From FW021-bin31 sp964467635 (GTDB taxonomy: Bacteria; Bacteroidota; Bacteroidia; Chitinophagales; Chitinophagaceae), in contig CAYXRN010000002.1 of assembly GCA_964467635.1 (NCBI GenBank), positions 1 through 64,000 on the forward strand: a DNA stretch of 64,000 bases, in the 5' to 3' direction. Below the pieces are notes generated by a model. The model did no database searches. It was not told the DNA's origin and saw only the letters and a program-made list of their open reading frames with translations. Shown here piece after piece: positions 35,413 through 44,452 of this stretch (position 1 is its first letter; each line of letters starts with the position of its first letter). A program made the translations under genes and the position numbers.

Positions 35413-37203
35413 ATGAAAAACTTTAGAAATTTTTGCATAATCGCGCATATTGATCATGGAAAAAGTACTTTGGCCGACCGGATGTTGGAAGCAACGCAGA
35501 CAGTGAGTGATCGCGAAATGATGTCACAGGTATTGGATAACATGGACCTGGAACGCGAGAAAGGAATTACCATCAAAAGCCATGCAATTCAGATGGTGTA
35601 TCGTTCGAGAGAAGAAGATTACGTGCTGAACTTGATCGATACGCCCGGACATGTGGACTTTTCTTATGAGGTGTCCCGGGCGCTCGCAGCCTGTGAAGGT
35701 GCCCTGGTGTTGGTAGATGCTTCCCAAGGGATTCAGGCCCAAACCATTTCCAATCTTTACCTCGCCATAGAGCATGATCTTGAAATCATTCCTGTGATCA
35801 ACAAAATAGACATGGAAGGTGCGCAAATTGAAGAGGTCAAGGACCAGATTGTTGATCTGATCGGATGCGATGAAAGCGAGATATTACTGGCCTCCGGAAA
35901 AGCAGGAATCGGAATTACTGAGATACTGGAGGCAATTGTACAAAGGGTTCCTGCTCCCAAAGGCGATCCGGAAGCGCCGCTACAGGCGCTCATCTTCGAC
36001 AGTATGTTTAATTCTTTCAGAGGCGTGATCGCTTATTTCAGAATTTTTAATGGAACGATTCACAAAGGTGATAAAGTAAAGTTTGTAAACACAGGAAAGT
36101 TATACCATGCCGATGAGATCGGTATTTTACGCCTTAAACCGGAAGAACGAGAGAAGATAGGAGCAGGAAATGTAGGTTATATTATCACTGGGATCAAAAA
36201 TGCCAAGGAGGTAAAAGTAGGGGATACCATTACTCTTGCGGACCGCCCGTGCGCAAAAGCGGTAAAAGGTTTTGAGGAAGTAAAACCGATGGTATTTGCA
36301 GGAATTTTTCCAATAAGCACTGATGATTTTGAAGAACTGCGGGATTGCATGGATAAATTGCAGCTAAATGACGCTTCCCTGATTTTTGAGCCCGAGACTT
36401 CACAGGCACTGGGCTTTGGTTTCCGCTGTGGTTTCCTGGGAATGCTTCACCTGGAGATCATTCAGGAAAGACTGGAAAGAGAATTTAACCAGACTGTAAT
36501 CACTACCGTTCCTAACGTGAGTTTTATCGCTTATACAACCAATGGAGAAAAGCATACTATTAATAATCCTACGGAAATGCTTGATCCTGCAAGAGTCGAC
36601 CACATAGAAGAACCATTTATAGAAGCCCAGATTATTACCTTACCGGAATATATTGGTCCTGTAATGACACTTTGCCTTGGAAAAAGAGGTATTATCAAAA
36701 ACCAAAACTATCTGACCCAAACCAGAGTAGAGTTAACTTTTGAAATGCCGTTAACCGAAATTATTTTTGATTTCTATGATCGATTAAAATCTATCAGCCG
36801 TGGTTATGCCTCCTTTGATTACAGTCCGTTAGATTACCGGGCTTCAGATATCGTAAAAATGGATATCCTGTTAAACAGCGAAAAGGTAGATGCTTTAAGC
36901 GCATTGATCCATCGAAGCCGCGCACAGGACTTTGGTCGTAAATTATGTCTGAAGCTAAAAGAATTACTACCACGCCAGCAATTTCAAATTGCTATTCAGG
37001 CCGCGATAGGTGCTAAGATCGTAGCGCGGGAAAACATTTCCGCTATGCGAAAAGATGTAACCGCCAAATGTTATGGAGGAGATATTTCCCGGAAGCGCAA
37101 ACTGCTTCAAAAACAAAAAGAAGGGAAAAAACGCATGCGGCAAATCGGTAATGTCGAAGTACCACAAGAAGCCTTTATGGCGGTGCTGAAGTTGGAGGAA
37201 TAA
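35413..37203 (+). CDS. lepA: elongation factor 4 (LepA)
   Basis: Ribosome-binding GTPase involved in back-translocation or late 30S assembly. GTPase motifs are intact: AHIDHGKST near residue 11, DTPGHVDFSYEVSR near 75 and NKIDME near 131. The LepA-specific C-terminus is present, with DVTAKCYGGDISRKRKLLQKQKEGKKRMRQIGNVEVPQEAF at the end. The 596-residue length is standard. A helical-repeat gene follows 11 bases later and may be cotranscribed. Confidence 0.98.
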   Translation: MKNFRNFCIIAHIDHGKSTLADRMLEATQTVSDREMMSQVLDNMDLEREKGITIKSHAIQMVYRSREEDYVLNLIDTPGHVDFSYEVSRALAACEGALVLVDASQGIQAQTISNLYLAIEHDLEIIPVINKIDMEGAQIEEVKDQIVDLIGCDESEILLASGKAGIGITEILEAIVQRVPAPKGDPEAPLQALIFDSMFNSFRGVIAYFRIFNGTIHKGDKVKFVNTGKLYHADEIGILRLKPEEREKIGAGNVGYIITGIKNAKEVKVGDTITLADRPCAKAVKGFEEVKPMVFAGIFPISTDDFEELRDCMDKLQLNDASLIFEPETSQALGFGFRCGFLGMLHLEIIQERLEREFNQTVITTVPNVSFIAYTTNGEKHTINNPTEMLDPARVDHIEEPFIEAQIITLPEYIGPVMTLCLGKRGIIKNQNYLTQTRVELTFEMPLTEIIFDFYDRLKSISRGYASFDYSPLDYRASDIVKMDILLNSEKVDALSALIHRSRAQDFGRKLCLKLKELLPRQQFQIAIQAAIGAKIVARENISAMRKDVTAKCYGGDISRKRKLLQKQKEGKKRMRQIGNVEVPQEAFMAVLKLEE

Positions 37204-37214
37204 GGCAATATGGG

Positions 37215-37742
37215 ATGAAAATGGATTTAAAACATGCTTTGCTGAACGAACCTGCCCACAAAGAACGGGTAAGGCAGGTGGTGGCATATGTTGGCAAAAG
37301 CAGGACTCGTTTTAAAGAATTGATGGATTTATTTCAATCTGAAAATTATCGCCTGTGCCAACGAGCCTCCTGGCCGTTGAGTTATATTGTTGAAAACAAT
37401 CCAGAATTCATTGCCAATTATTATAAACCTTTATTAAAAATATTGGCGGCATCCCCGCACAATACAGTAACCCGCAATATTCTGCGGCTTTTACAATTTG
37501 TAAAAATTCCAGAATCCTTTGCAGGCCAGGTAATGAATCACTGTTTTGACTTGCTCTTAAAACCCAAGGAACCTGTTGCCAACAAAGCCTTCTCCCTGAC
37601 GATATTAGCTAACCTGGCTAAGCGTTATCCGGAAATTAAAAACGAGATTCTGCTTTGCATCGAAGAACAATGGCCCCATGCTTCTGCCGGTTTTCGATCC
37701 CGTGCCAGAAAGGTAAAGCATGAGCTTGCCGATATAGCCTAA
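37215..37742 (+). CDS. conserved alpha-helical (HEAT/ARM-like) protein
   Basis: A 175-residue protein with no catalytic motif. It is built from paired helices resembling HEAT/ARM repeats, for example NYRLCQRASWPLSYIVENNPEFI and KAFSLTILANLAKRYPEIKNEIL. Such proteins usually bind other macromolecules. No family is recognised beyond similarity to conserved Bacteroidota hypothetical proteins. Its 11-base spacing from lepA suggests coexpression. Start could be the first ATG or the ATG two codons later. Confidence 0.75.
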   Translation: MKMDLKHALLNEPAHKERVRQVVAYVGKSRTRFKELMDLFQSENYRLCQRASWPLSYIVENNPEFIANYYKPLLKILAASPHNTVTRNILRLLQFVKIPESFAGQVMNHCFDLLLKPKEPVANKAFSLTILANLAKRYPEIKNEILLCIEEQWPHASAGFRSRARKVKHELADIA

Positions 37743-37802
37743 TAAGGGTAAGGAGATTGCGTTTAATCGTTAAGATACAGCCAATATATGCAAAGGGCTA
37801 TG

Positions 37803-37821
37803 GAAACACTTTCGGTGTTTC
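37803..37821. terminator. hairpin between convergent genes
   Basis: A perfect 7-bp stem GAAACAC/GTGTTTC with a 5-base loop lies between two converging genes. There is no clear T run on either side, so terminator function is only probable. Confidence 0.4.
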
Positions 37822-37843
37822 ATTAATTCAACACAAACATTGT

Positions 37844-38029
37844 TTAATCGGTATCTTTTGTGTTTTTAACCAGGCTGACGCCAGCGATAAAAAAGATCAG
37901 TCCTATGACACCCGCCACAATCAGGGTTTTTGCATCATGGGAATTTTGAATGAAATTATACCCAGCATAAATGAGCCCCGCAATTCCTAAAATGGTTAGG
38001 ATGGCCCCGAATATCCGCTTTATATTCAT
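37844..38029 (-). CDS. small two-helix membrane protein
   Basis: A 61-residue protein with two membrane helices: MNIKRIFGAILTILGIAGLIYAG, and AKTLIVAGVIGLIFFIAGVSLV near the C-terminus. It is followed by a short polar tail (KNTKDTD). The same pattern is common among small Bacteroidota membrane proteins of unknown role. The ATG at 38029 is chosen because it starts the first helix; an upstream ATG at 38068 would add a polar stretch. It is transcribed alone, converging with the helical-repeat gene. Confidence 0.75.
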   Translation of the reverse strand: MNIKRIFGAILTILGIAGLIYAGYNFIQNSHDAKTLIVAGVIGLIFFIAGVSLVKNTKDTD

Positions 38030-38439
38030 TTTTTTGTTTTTAATTGAACAATAGGATCCAAATTTCAAGTAGCCGTCTAAGATAGTAAAATAATTAAATT
38101 AGCAAAAAAGAACGTGGCTTTTTCCTTAAAAGAAATATTTCACGTCGCGCCGGACACATCCGAATATGGCGTACAGGTGTATTGCTGCTTTTAACAAAAG
38201 ACTATGACAATGAGATAGTAAGGTTTTGCGAAAACCAGGTGTGCCGGGAGTCATCAAGGGGAAAGGGAAAAGAAACTAAAACAAGAAAATTTAGGGTCTT
38301 AATCCCCAGTAAAGCAGATGTTTCTGTCGTGCTAGCTGGAAGGTAGGAAGCGATGTTCAAGATCACGAAATGGTTCAATGTTTATTTTCAGGCTACAGGC
38401 AAAAAATGCCTCAGTCACAAAAGTTGGGAGGCTAGGTAG

Positions 38440-38936
38440 AAAATCTATTTTGTGGCAGATGAAAACGGAAGGAATACTAAAACAGCCTATAGTCCTAAAA
38501 TCCATTCTAATGGAGATACGACAAAGCAACTTTTAATCCTACAGCAGGCATCTTTTATACAAAAGCCTAATAGGTGGGCGGAAAATCAGCAGGAACGGGC
38601 AGAGCTATTATTTAGACTCTATCCAGATATTGCAAAGGCCTACCAAATCACCAACGGTCTTAGGAATATTTATAACCAAAAAGTGGATAAATCAGTAGCC
38701 ATGACTAAACTGGCTCGTTGGTTTAAGGATGTGGAGGAATCCGGTTTTAAATTATTCAATACCCCCTGTTAAAAACCATTGTGATACATTACAATGACAT
38801 CCTGAACTACTTTAACTTAGAAGTACAAACGCTTCAGCTGAGTCCTTTAATGCCAAAATAAAAACCTTTAGAACCCAATTTAGGGCGGAGAGACAAAACT
38901 TCTTTCTTATTCAGGATGGCCAATATTTTCGCCTAA
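38440..38936 (+). pseudogene. ISAon1-type transposase remnant
   Basis: The C-terminal part of a Bacteroidota ISAon1/ISL3-like transposase is recognisable across several frames: NGDTTKQLL, RWAENQQERAELLFRLYPDI and LARWFKDVEESGFKLFNT in one frame. IHYNDILNYF follows in a second, then STNASAESFNAKIKTFRTQFR in a third and LFRMANIFA at the end. At least three frameshifts interrupt it and the N-terminal half is gone, so it is inactive. No terminal inverted repeats were found. The left boundary is approximate. Confidence 0.85.
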
Positions 38937-38998
38937 TCCACAACTTTTGATATTGATCCAAAAAATCCCGGCTCAGTATAAGAAATATTCAAAATAAA

Positions 38999-39034
38999 AC
39001 AGCCCCGTAAAGTGCAATATACAGGGCTGTTTTT
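38999..39034. terminator. terminator of tRNA-Asp (bidirectional hairpin)
   Basis: Arms ACAGCCCCGTA and TACAGGGCTGT (one mismatch) surround a 10-base loop. T-rich tracts lie on both strands. It is placed 20 bases after the tRNA 3' end on the minus strand. Confidence 0.75.
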
Positions 39035-39051
39035 GTAATTACTTTTCCAAG

Positions 39052-39125
39052 CGGTCCGGACGGGACTCGAACCCGCGACCTCCTGCGTGACAGGCAGGCA
39101 TTCTAACCAGCTGAACTACCGAACC
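39052..39125 (-). tRNA. tRNA-Asp (GTC)
   Basis: On the minus strand the 74-base cloverleaf starts GGTTCGGTAGTTCAG. The anticodon loop CTGTCAC places the GTC anticodon at 39089-39091. The T arm GGGTTCGAGTCCC and the acceptor stem GGTTCGG/CCGGACC pair (one G-U). The discriminator is G, as expected for aspartate. CCA is not encoded. Confidence 0.97.
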
Positions 39126-39215
39126 TTTCTTTCCCATTTTCAGCATTTTCGTCATATAACAGCCTCAATAACAATAGGTTATATCACTACTTTACGATGC
39201 TTTAAATCGGGGTTG

Positions 39216-39223
39216 CAAAGATA
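39216..39223 (-). promoter_or_regulatory. promoter of tRNA-Asp
   Basis: TATCTTTG on the minus strand matches TAnnTTTG, with TTTG 21 bases upstream. It lies about 90 bases before the mature tRNA 5' end. Confidence 0.5.
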
Positions 39224-39273
39224 AATAGTTTTTCTACATTTCAACAAATTTTTTAAAAAATTATTTTCCGGTG

Positions 39274-39281
39274 TACCTTTA
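39274..39281 (+). promoter_or_regulatory. -7 box of accA
   Basis: TACCTTTA differs from TAnnTTTG only at the last base and lies 24 bases before the accA ATG. Confidence 0.45.
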
Positions 39282-39305
39282 CCGCTTCAAAACCAGATTT
39301 CAACT

Positions 39306-40274
39306 ATGGCGGTTCAATTTTTAGATTTTGAAAAACCTATCGAAGCTCTTTATGAACAATTAGATAAAGTAAAACAGGTAGGTCAAAACTCCGATGTAGA
39401 TGTCACTTCAACAGCAGAAGACATTGAGAAAAAAATAAAGGAAACCAGAAAAAAAATCTTTAAGAATTTGAGCAGTTGGCAAAAGGTCCAATTGAGCAGA
39501 CATCCTAACCGGCCTTATACTTTATCGTACATTAAAAGGATCTGTGACAAATTCATTGAACTGCAAGGAGACCGTAATTCTGGCGATGACAAAGCACTGG
39601 TAGGCGGGTTGGCCGATATAGACGGGAAACGCGTAATGTTGATCGGACAACAAAAGGGAATCACTACGAAAATGCGGCAGGAGCGGAATTTCGGAATGCC
39701 TAATCCAGAAGGTTACCGGAAGGCGTTACGCTTGATGAAATTGGCAGAAAAATTTGAAATCCCCATCGTAACCTTTATTGACACGCCTGGGGCTTACCCC
39801 GGTATAGAAGCGGAAGAGCGGGGACAAGCCGAGGCCATTGCAAGAAATCTTTATGAAATGGTCAAATTAAAAGTACCGGTCATCTGCATCATTATCGGAG
39901 AAGGTGCTTCAGGGGGTGCCTTGGGAATAGGCGTTGGAGATAAAATCTTTATGTTGGAAAATGCATGGTATTCCGTTATATCTCCAGAAAACTGCTCGAC
40001 TATCCTGTGGCGGAGTTGGGATCACAAGGAAAAAGCGGCAGAACAGCTAAAATTGACGTCCGACTACATGTTAAAATTTGGGCTGATTGACGGCGTAGTT
40101 CCTGAGCCGTTAGGCGGTGCTCATGTAGATTACGAGACTATTTCAAAGACCGTTAAGAAGGTCATTCTGGAAAACATCGGGCTTTTGGAAAAACAATCGG
40201 CCGAGGAACGGATTAAAAAACGAATCGATAAATTTACAAAGATGGGTTTTTACGATGAGCCCAAATCAAAATAA
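39306..40274 (+). CDS. accA: acetyl-CoA carboxylase carboxyltransferase subunit alpha
   Basis: Half of the carboxyltransferase that moves CO2 from biotin to acetyl-CoA in the first step of fatty acid synthesis. The crotonase-like fold and family motifs are clear: LSRHPNRPYTLSYI, GDRNSGDDKALVGGLA, TFIDTPGAYPGIEAEERGQAEAIARNL, and GEGASGGALGIGVGD (oxyanion region) near 200. The 322-residue length is normal. The beta subunit gene accD is not nearby, as usual. dapA starts 3 bases after the stop. Confidence 0.97.
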   Translation: MAVQFLDFEKPIEALYEQLDKVKQVGQNSDVDVTSTAEDIEKKIKETRKKIFKNLSSWQKVQLSRHPNRPYTLSYIKRICDKFIELQGDRNSGDDKALVGGLADIDGKRVMLIGQQKGITTKMRQERNFGMPNPEGYRKALRLMKLAEKFEIPIVTFIDTPGAYPGIEAEERGQAEAIARNLYEMVKLKVPVICIIIGEGASGGALGIGVGDKIFMLENAWYSVISPENCSTILWRSWDHKEKAAEQLKLTSDYMLKFGLIDGVVPEPLGGAHVDYETISKTVKKVILENIGLLEKQSAEERIKKRIDKFTKMGFYDEPKSK

Positions 40275-40277
40275 AAT

Positions 40278-41165
40278 ATGAAATTGACAGCACTGAAGGG
40301 AGTTGGAGTAGCATTGGTGACGCCTTTTCACGGTGATGGCAGCGTGGATTACGCCGCCCTAGAACGCGTTATCGATCATGTCATCGAAGGAGGAGTACAA
40401 AGCTTAGTGAGCCTGGGAACAACAGGCGAAACTCCAACACTTTCTCAAGAAGAAAAAATAGAGATCGTTCGCTTTACCATTGAAAAAACCAGGAAAAGGG
40501 TGCCGGTTATCGTGGGTATTGGCGGAAACAACACCAAAGAGGTTATTCACCTGCTGGAAACCTATCCGTTAGAAGATATTGAAGCGATATTAAGTGTTTC
40601 TCCATATTACAGCAAGCCGTCCGAAGAAGGGCTGTATCAACATTACAAAGCCATAGCAGCGGCCGCGCCGCGGCCGGTTATTTTGTATAACGTCCCAGGC
40701 CGTACCGGGCGTAACATCCCCCCCAATGTCGTACTCCGACTGGCCCATGATTTTGAAAAAATTGTTGCGGTAAAAGACGCTTCTGGAGATATGTTGCAAT
40801 GCATGGAAATCATCAAGAACAAACCGGATGATTTTACAGTCGTATCCGGCGATGATATGCTGACACTGTCTCAGATCGCCTGTGGAATGGAAGGAGTGAT
40901 CTCTGTAGCGGGTAACTTTTATGCCAAGGAAATGACAGACTTGGTTCACCATGCTTTGAAACAGCGTTTTGAAGAAGCGCGTAGCATCCACTACGAGCTG
41001 CTGCCAGCATTTCATTACATGTTTGCTGAAAATAATCCCGCAGGGGTCAAGGCTTTCCTGGCTCGGGCGGAACTGATCGAAGAAAACCTGCGCCTGCCGG
41101 TGGTGCCGGTGAGTGAACACCTGGGAACGCAGATATCAGCCTTCATGAGAAAGATGACCTCATAA
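40278..41165 (+). CDS. dapA: 4-hydroxy-tetrahydrodipicolinate synthase
   Basis: Condenses pyruvate with aspartate semialdehyde on the route to diaminopimelate and lysine, thus feeding peptidoglycan. The Schiff-base lysine is in AVKDASGD near residue 165. The catalytic tyrosine region is YNVPGRTGRNIPP near 136, and the substrate-binding SLGTTGETPTL is near 45. The length is 295. It is tightly coupled to accA (3-base gap), and its stop shares three bases with the stop of convergent lspA. Confidence 0.97.
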   Translation: MKLTALKGVGVALVTPFHGDGSVDYAALERVIDHVIEGGVQSLVSLGTTGETPTLSQEEKIEIVRFTIEKTRKRVPVIVGIGGNNTKEVIHLLETYPLEDIEAILSVSPYYSKPSEEGLYQHYKAIAAAAPRPVILYNVPGRTGRNIPPNVVLRLAHDFEKIVAVKDASGDMLQCMEIIKNKPDDFTVVSGDDMLTLSQIACGMEGVISVAGNFYAKEMTDLVHHALKQRFEEARSIHYELLPAFHYMFAENNPAGVKAFLARAELIEENLRLPVVPVSEHLGTQISAFMRKMTS

Positions 41166-41816
41166 AGGAGCTGCTTCCTCTTCTTGTGGCTTAGCAATGC
41201 TTTTAGACTTCTGCTGGTGCTGGAAAAAGCGTTTTTGAAAAAGCAAAATGGTAATTACCCCAACAGAAATAGCTGCATCGGAGATATTAAAGACAGGCTG
41301 AAAAAACACAAAATAATCGCCTCCCCTGAAAGGGATCCAATCGGGCAAAAAGCCCTGATAGATGGGAAAATAGAGCATATCTACCACCTTGCCATGCAGA
41401 AAACCGGCATATCCGCCGCCAGGAGGCAGGAATTGAGCGACCTGATAAGGCGTGCTTGCCGAAAAGAGCATTCCATAAAACAGGCTGTCGATCAAGTTGC
41501 CCATAGCGCCAGCCAGGATGAGTGCACCACAAATAATCAGTCCTTTGTGATATTTTGACCGAACCAGCTTATTGAGCAGATAAAAGCCAAAAACAACGGC
41601 AACCAGCCTAAAAAGCGTAAGGATCACCTTTCCGGTATCACCGCCAAAGGACAATCCATAGGCCATGCCGGCATTCTCTATGAAGTGAATCCGGAACCAG
41701 TTCCCGATAATATGAAATTCTTGTCCGGTTACAAGATGGGTCTTGATCCATATTTTTGAAACCTGATCTATAATCAGGATACAAATAACAATGATAATCG
41801 GTGTTCTGAGTTTCAA
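41160..41816 (-). CDS. lspA: lipoprotein signal peptidase (signal peptidase II)
   Basis: Aspartic protease of the inner membrane that removes the signal peptide of prolipoproteins. Four membrane helices are visible. The two catalytic Asp motifs are GNLIDSLFYG near residue 110 and VFNISDAAISVGV near 185; the N-terminal DQVSKIWI and the ENAGMAYG segment also fit. At 218 residues it is longer than the Escherichia coli enzyme because of an insert between the catalytic motifs, usual in Bacteroidota. Several lipoproteins in this window would be substrates. It overlaps dapA by six bases, tail to tail. Confidence 0.95.
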   Translation of the reverse strand: MKLRTPIIIVICILIIDQVSKIWIKTHLVTGQEFHIIGNWFRIHFIENAGMAYGLSFGGDTGKVILTLFRLVAVVFGFYLLNKLVRSKYHKGLIICGALILAGAMGNLIDSLFYGMLFSASTPYQVAQFLPPGGGYAGFLHGKVVDMLYFPIYQGFLPDWIPFRGGDYFVFFQPVFNISDAAISVGVITILLFQKRFFQHQQKSKSIAKPQEEEAAPL

Positions 41817-41832
41817 GAGATTACTTTTTTTA

Positions 41833-41840
41833 CAAAGGTA
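41833..41840 (-). promoter_or_regulatory. -7 box of lspA
   Basis: TACCTTTG on the minus strand, exact consensus, 17 bases before the lspA ATG. Confidence 0.55.
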
Positions 41841-41884
41841 GTTTAATTCTTACAGGATTTTCCTTCTGTCATAGAAGCAATGCC

Positions 41885-41892
41885 TATATTTG
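41885..41892 (+). promoter_or_regulatory. -7 box of ftsK
   Basis: TATATTTG, exact consensus, 12 bases before the ftsK ATG. Confidence 0.55.
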
Positions 41893-41903
41893 CATAATAT
41901 ATT

Positions 41904-44405
41904 ATGGCGGCAAATCGAATCAAAAATAAGAAACCATCCAAAGCTTCCAAAAAACAGGCTCCATTAAAAAAAGATAAAAGTACGGAAGTGAAGGTGACGG
42001 AACTGGTCAGAGACGAGCGTACCCATAAGGTTTTGGGAATGTTTTGTTTGTTGTTTGCAGCTTTTTTAGCCATTGCTTTTGTTTCTTATCTGTTCACATG
42101 GAAGAATGATCAGGGTATGATCGCACGTTATGGTGCTGATATACTCTGGATGAAGGATGTGCACATGGATAATTTGTTGGGGAGACTGGGCGCTTATGTT
42201 TCCCATTTGTTTTTTTATGAGGGCGTAGGAATTGCCGCTTTGTTTTTTTGTTATTTGTTTGCCATTTTAGGACTGAATTTTATGACCGGCCGGCAACTGT
42301 TTGCAATAGGACGAAATGTCCGTTATCTCATTTTTGGGTTAATATACCTCAGCACTGCGCTATCTCTTCTTTTTATCCTATTGATTCCCGGAGCACAATT
42401 TCCCTGGGGTGGCGCTATGGGCGATTTCATTGCTCATTGGCTCCTGGGATTTATCGGGTCGGTAGGCGCGATATTGTTATGGATAGTCATCGGATTGGCT
42501 TATGGCATATGGCGGTATAATCTGGATATTATTCCTAAAAAAAGCCCGGCTTTGTTTGAGCGGACAAAAGAAGCGTTGAGCGGCTTTCCCGAAGACGAAC
42601 CCAATGACAAAGATCAGGAAGTCGTACCACAAGCACTGGGAAGAGAAGAAGAAAAAGTCGCAAAAGTTAATGATCCGGCGGATCTGGGCCTTAAGCTTGT
42701 CCATAAGGAAAAACAAACTGAACAACGGGCTTCAAAAGAACAGCCAAGCGAACCCGTGGAGTTTTCCTTACCGGAAACGCAGTCTAAAAAAGCCCCTGCT
42801 GAGCCCTCCACAGAAGACCTGAAGCTGGAAATTAATCCTACCCATGAGGATAAGGGTGAAAGCCAAAAGGATAAAGCCGCCAGTATTGTTAAAAAAGCTG
42901 GGCTGTATGAGCCTACCCTTGACCTGCAAAGCTATCGTTTTCCTCCTATGAACTTTTTGGAAAACCACGGCGGTGAAAAAATTGTTCATGACCCGGAAGA
43001 GTTGGAAAACAATAAGCGGCAGATCGTAGAGACCCTCAGCAATTATTCTATTTCCATCCGGAAGATCACGGCGACAGTAGGACCAACGGTAACCCTTTAT
43101 GAAATTGTTCCAGCAAAAGGAATCCGCATCTCCAAGATCCGTAATCTGGAAGACGATATTGCCCTTAGCCTGGCTGCATTGGGCATCCGTATTATCGCAC
43201 CTATTCCAGGCAAAGGCACAATTGGTATCGAGGTTCCAAATGTAAAGCGGTCCATCGTTGCGATGAAAACCCTGATCTATTCAGATAAGTTTCAAAACGC
43301 GCCGATGAACCTCCCGATAGCCATTGGTAAAAAGATTGACAATGAAAACTTTATCGTAGACCTCACCTCCATGCCACACCTGCTGATGGCCGGTGCTACC
43401 GGTCAGGGTAAATCAGTAGGCATTAATGCTATTTTGGTTTCCTTATTGTACAAAAAGCATCCTTCCCAACTGAAACTGGTGTTGGTAGATCCCAAAAAGG
43501 TGGAGTTATCCATTTACCGGGTGATCGAAAATCATTTTCTGGCCAAGCTACCGGGCGAGGAGGAAGCCATTATTACGGATACCAAAAAGGTAGTAAATAC
43601 GCTGAATGCATTGTGTATTGAAATGGACAACCGCTACGACCTGTTGAAAGAGGCCGGGGCACGAAACATAAAAGAATACAACCACAAATTCACGCATCGC
43701 CGGTTAAATCCTGAGAATGGACACAAATATTTACCTTTTATTGTACTGGTCGTAGATGAATTCGCAGATCTGATTATGACGGCGGGAAAAGAAATTGAAA
43801 TGCCCATAGCGCGGCTGGCACAACTGGCGCGGGCCGTTGGCATTCATTTGATCATTGCCACACAACGTCCTTCTGTGAATATTCTTACCGGAACCATCAA
43901 AGCCAACTTCCCCGCACGAATCGCCTTTAAAGTGAGTTCTAAAGTGGATTCCCGTACCATCCTTGATGCGGGAGGAGCCGAACAATTAATTGGGAAGGGT
44001 GATATGTTGATCTCCTACAACGGAGACATCACCAGGTTGCAGTGTGCTTTTGTCGACACCCCAGAGGTAGAAGAAATCGTAGCGTTCATTTCCGAACAAC
44101 AGGGCTATCCACAGCCGTTTTTACTGCCGGAGTATGAAGATGACAGTGACGGGGGGCAAAAAAACATGGCAGGAGGGGAGAAGGATCCGCTGTTTGAAGA
44201 AGCGGCACAGATCATCGTGCAAACCCAGCAGGGCTCCACGTCTTTGTTGCAGCGCCGAATGAAGTTGGGATACAATCGTGCCGGCAGGCTAATGGATCAG
44301 CTGGAAATGGCAGGCGTGGTCGGGCCCAATGCGGGAAGCAAAGCCAGGGAAGTACTCATCAAAACAGAGATGGAATTGCAAGAAGTACTCAATAACAGTT
44401 TTTAG
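41904..44405 (+). CDS. ftsK: DNA translocase FtsK/SpoIIIE
   Basis: Septal DNA pump for chromosome segregation and dimer resolution. The N-terminus has four membrane helices (about 45-215). A variable charged linker (220-350) leads to the motor with Walker A MAGATGQGKSVG near residue 495, Walker B FIVLVVDEFADL near 613, and LARAVGIHLIIATQRPS. The C-terminal winged-helix gamma domain (about 765-833; GSTSLLQRRMKLGYNRAGRLMDQLE) would read polar KOPS-like sites. The length of 833 is typical for the phylum. Its promoter is 12 bases upstream, and lolA follows after 47 bases. Confidence 0.97.
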   Translation: MAANRIKNKKPSKASKKQAPLKKDKSTEVKVTELVRDERTHKVLGMFCLLFAAFLAIAFVSYLFTWKNDQGMIARYGADILWMKDVHMDNLLGRLGAYVSHLFFYEGVGIAALFFCYLFAILGLNFMTGRQLFAIGRNVRYLIFGLIYLSTALSLLFILLIPGAQFPWGGAMGDFIAHWLLGFIGSVGAILLWIVIGLAYGIWRYNLDIIPKKSPALFERTKEALSGFPEDEPNDKDQEVVPQALGREEEKVAKVNDPADLGLKLVHKEKQTEQRASKEQPSEPVEFSLPETQSKKAPAEPSTEDLKLEINPTHEDKGESQKDKAASIVKKAGLYEPTLDLQSYRFPPMNFLENHGGEKIVHDPEELENNKRQIVETLSNYSISIRKITATVGPTVTLYEIVPAKGIRISKIRNLEDDIALSLAALGIRIIAPIPGKGTIGIEVPNVKRSIVAMKTLIYSDKFQNAPMNLPIAIGKKIDNENFIVDLTSMPHLLMAGATGQGKSVGINAILVSLLYKKHPSQLKLVLVDPKKVELSIYRVIENHFLAKLPGEEEAIITDTKKVVNTLNALCIEMDNRYDLLKEAGARNIKEYNHKFTHRRLNPENGHKYLPFIVLVVDEFADLIMTAGKEIEMPIARLAQLARAVGIHLIIATQRPSVNILTGTIKANFPARIAFKVSSKVDSRTILDAGGAEQLIGKGDMLISYNGDITRLQCAFVDTPEVEEIVAFISEQQGYPQPFLLPEYEDDSDGGQKNMAGGEKDPLFEEAAQIIVQTQQGSTSLLQRRMKLGYNRAGRLMDQLEMAGVVGPNAGSKAREVLIKTEMELQEVLNNSF

Positions 44406-44452
44406 CGGTTGGCAGGATATTTGCCTTTTGTTGTTAAAATTTACGGAAAGAT

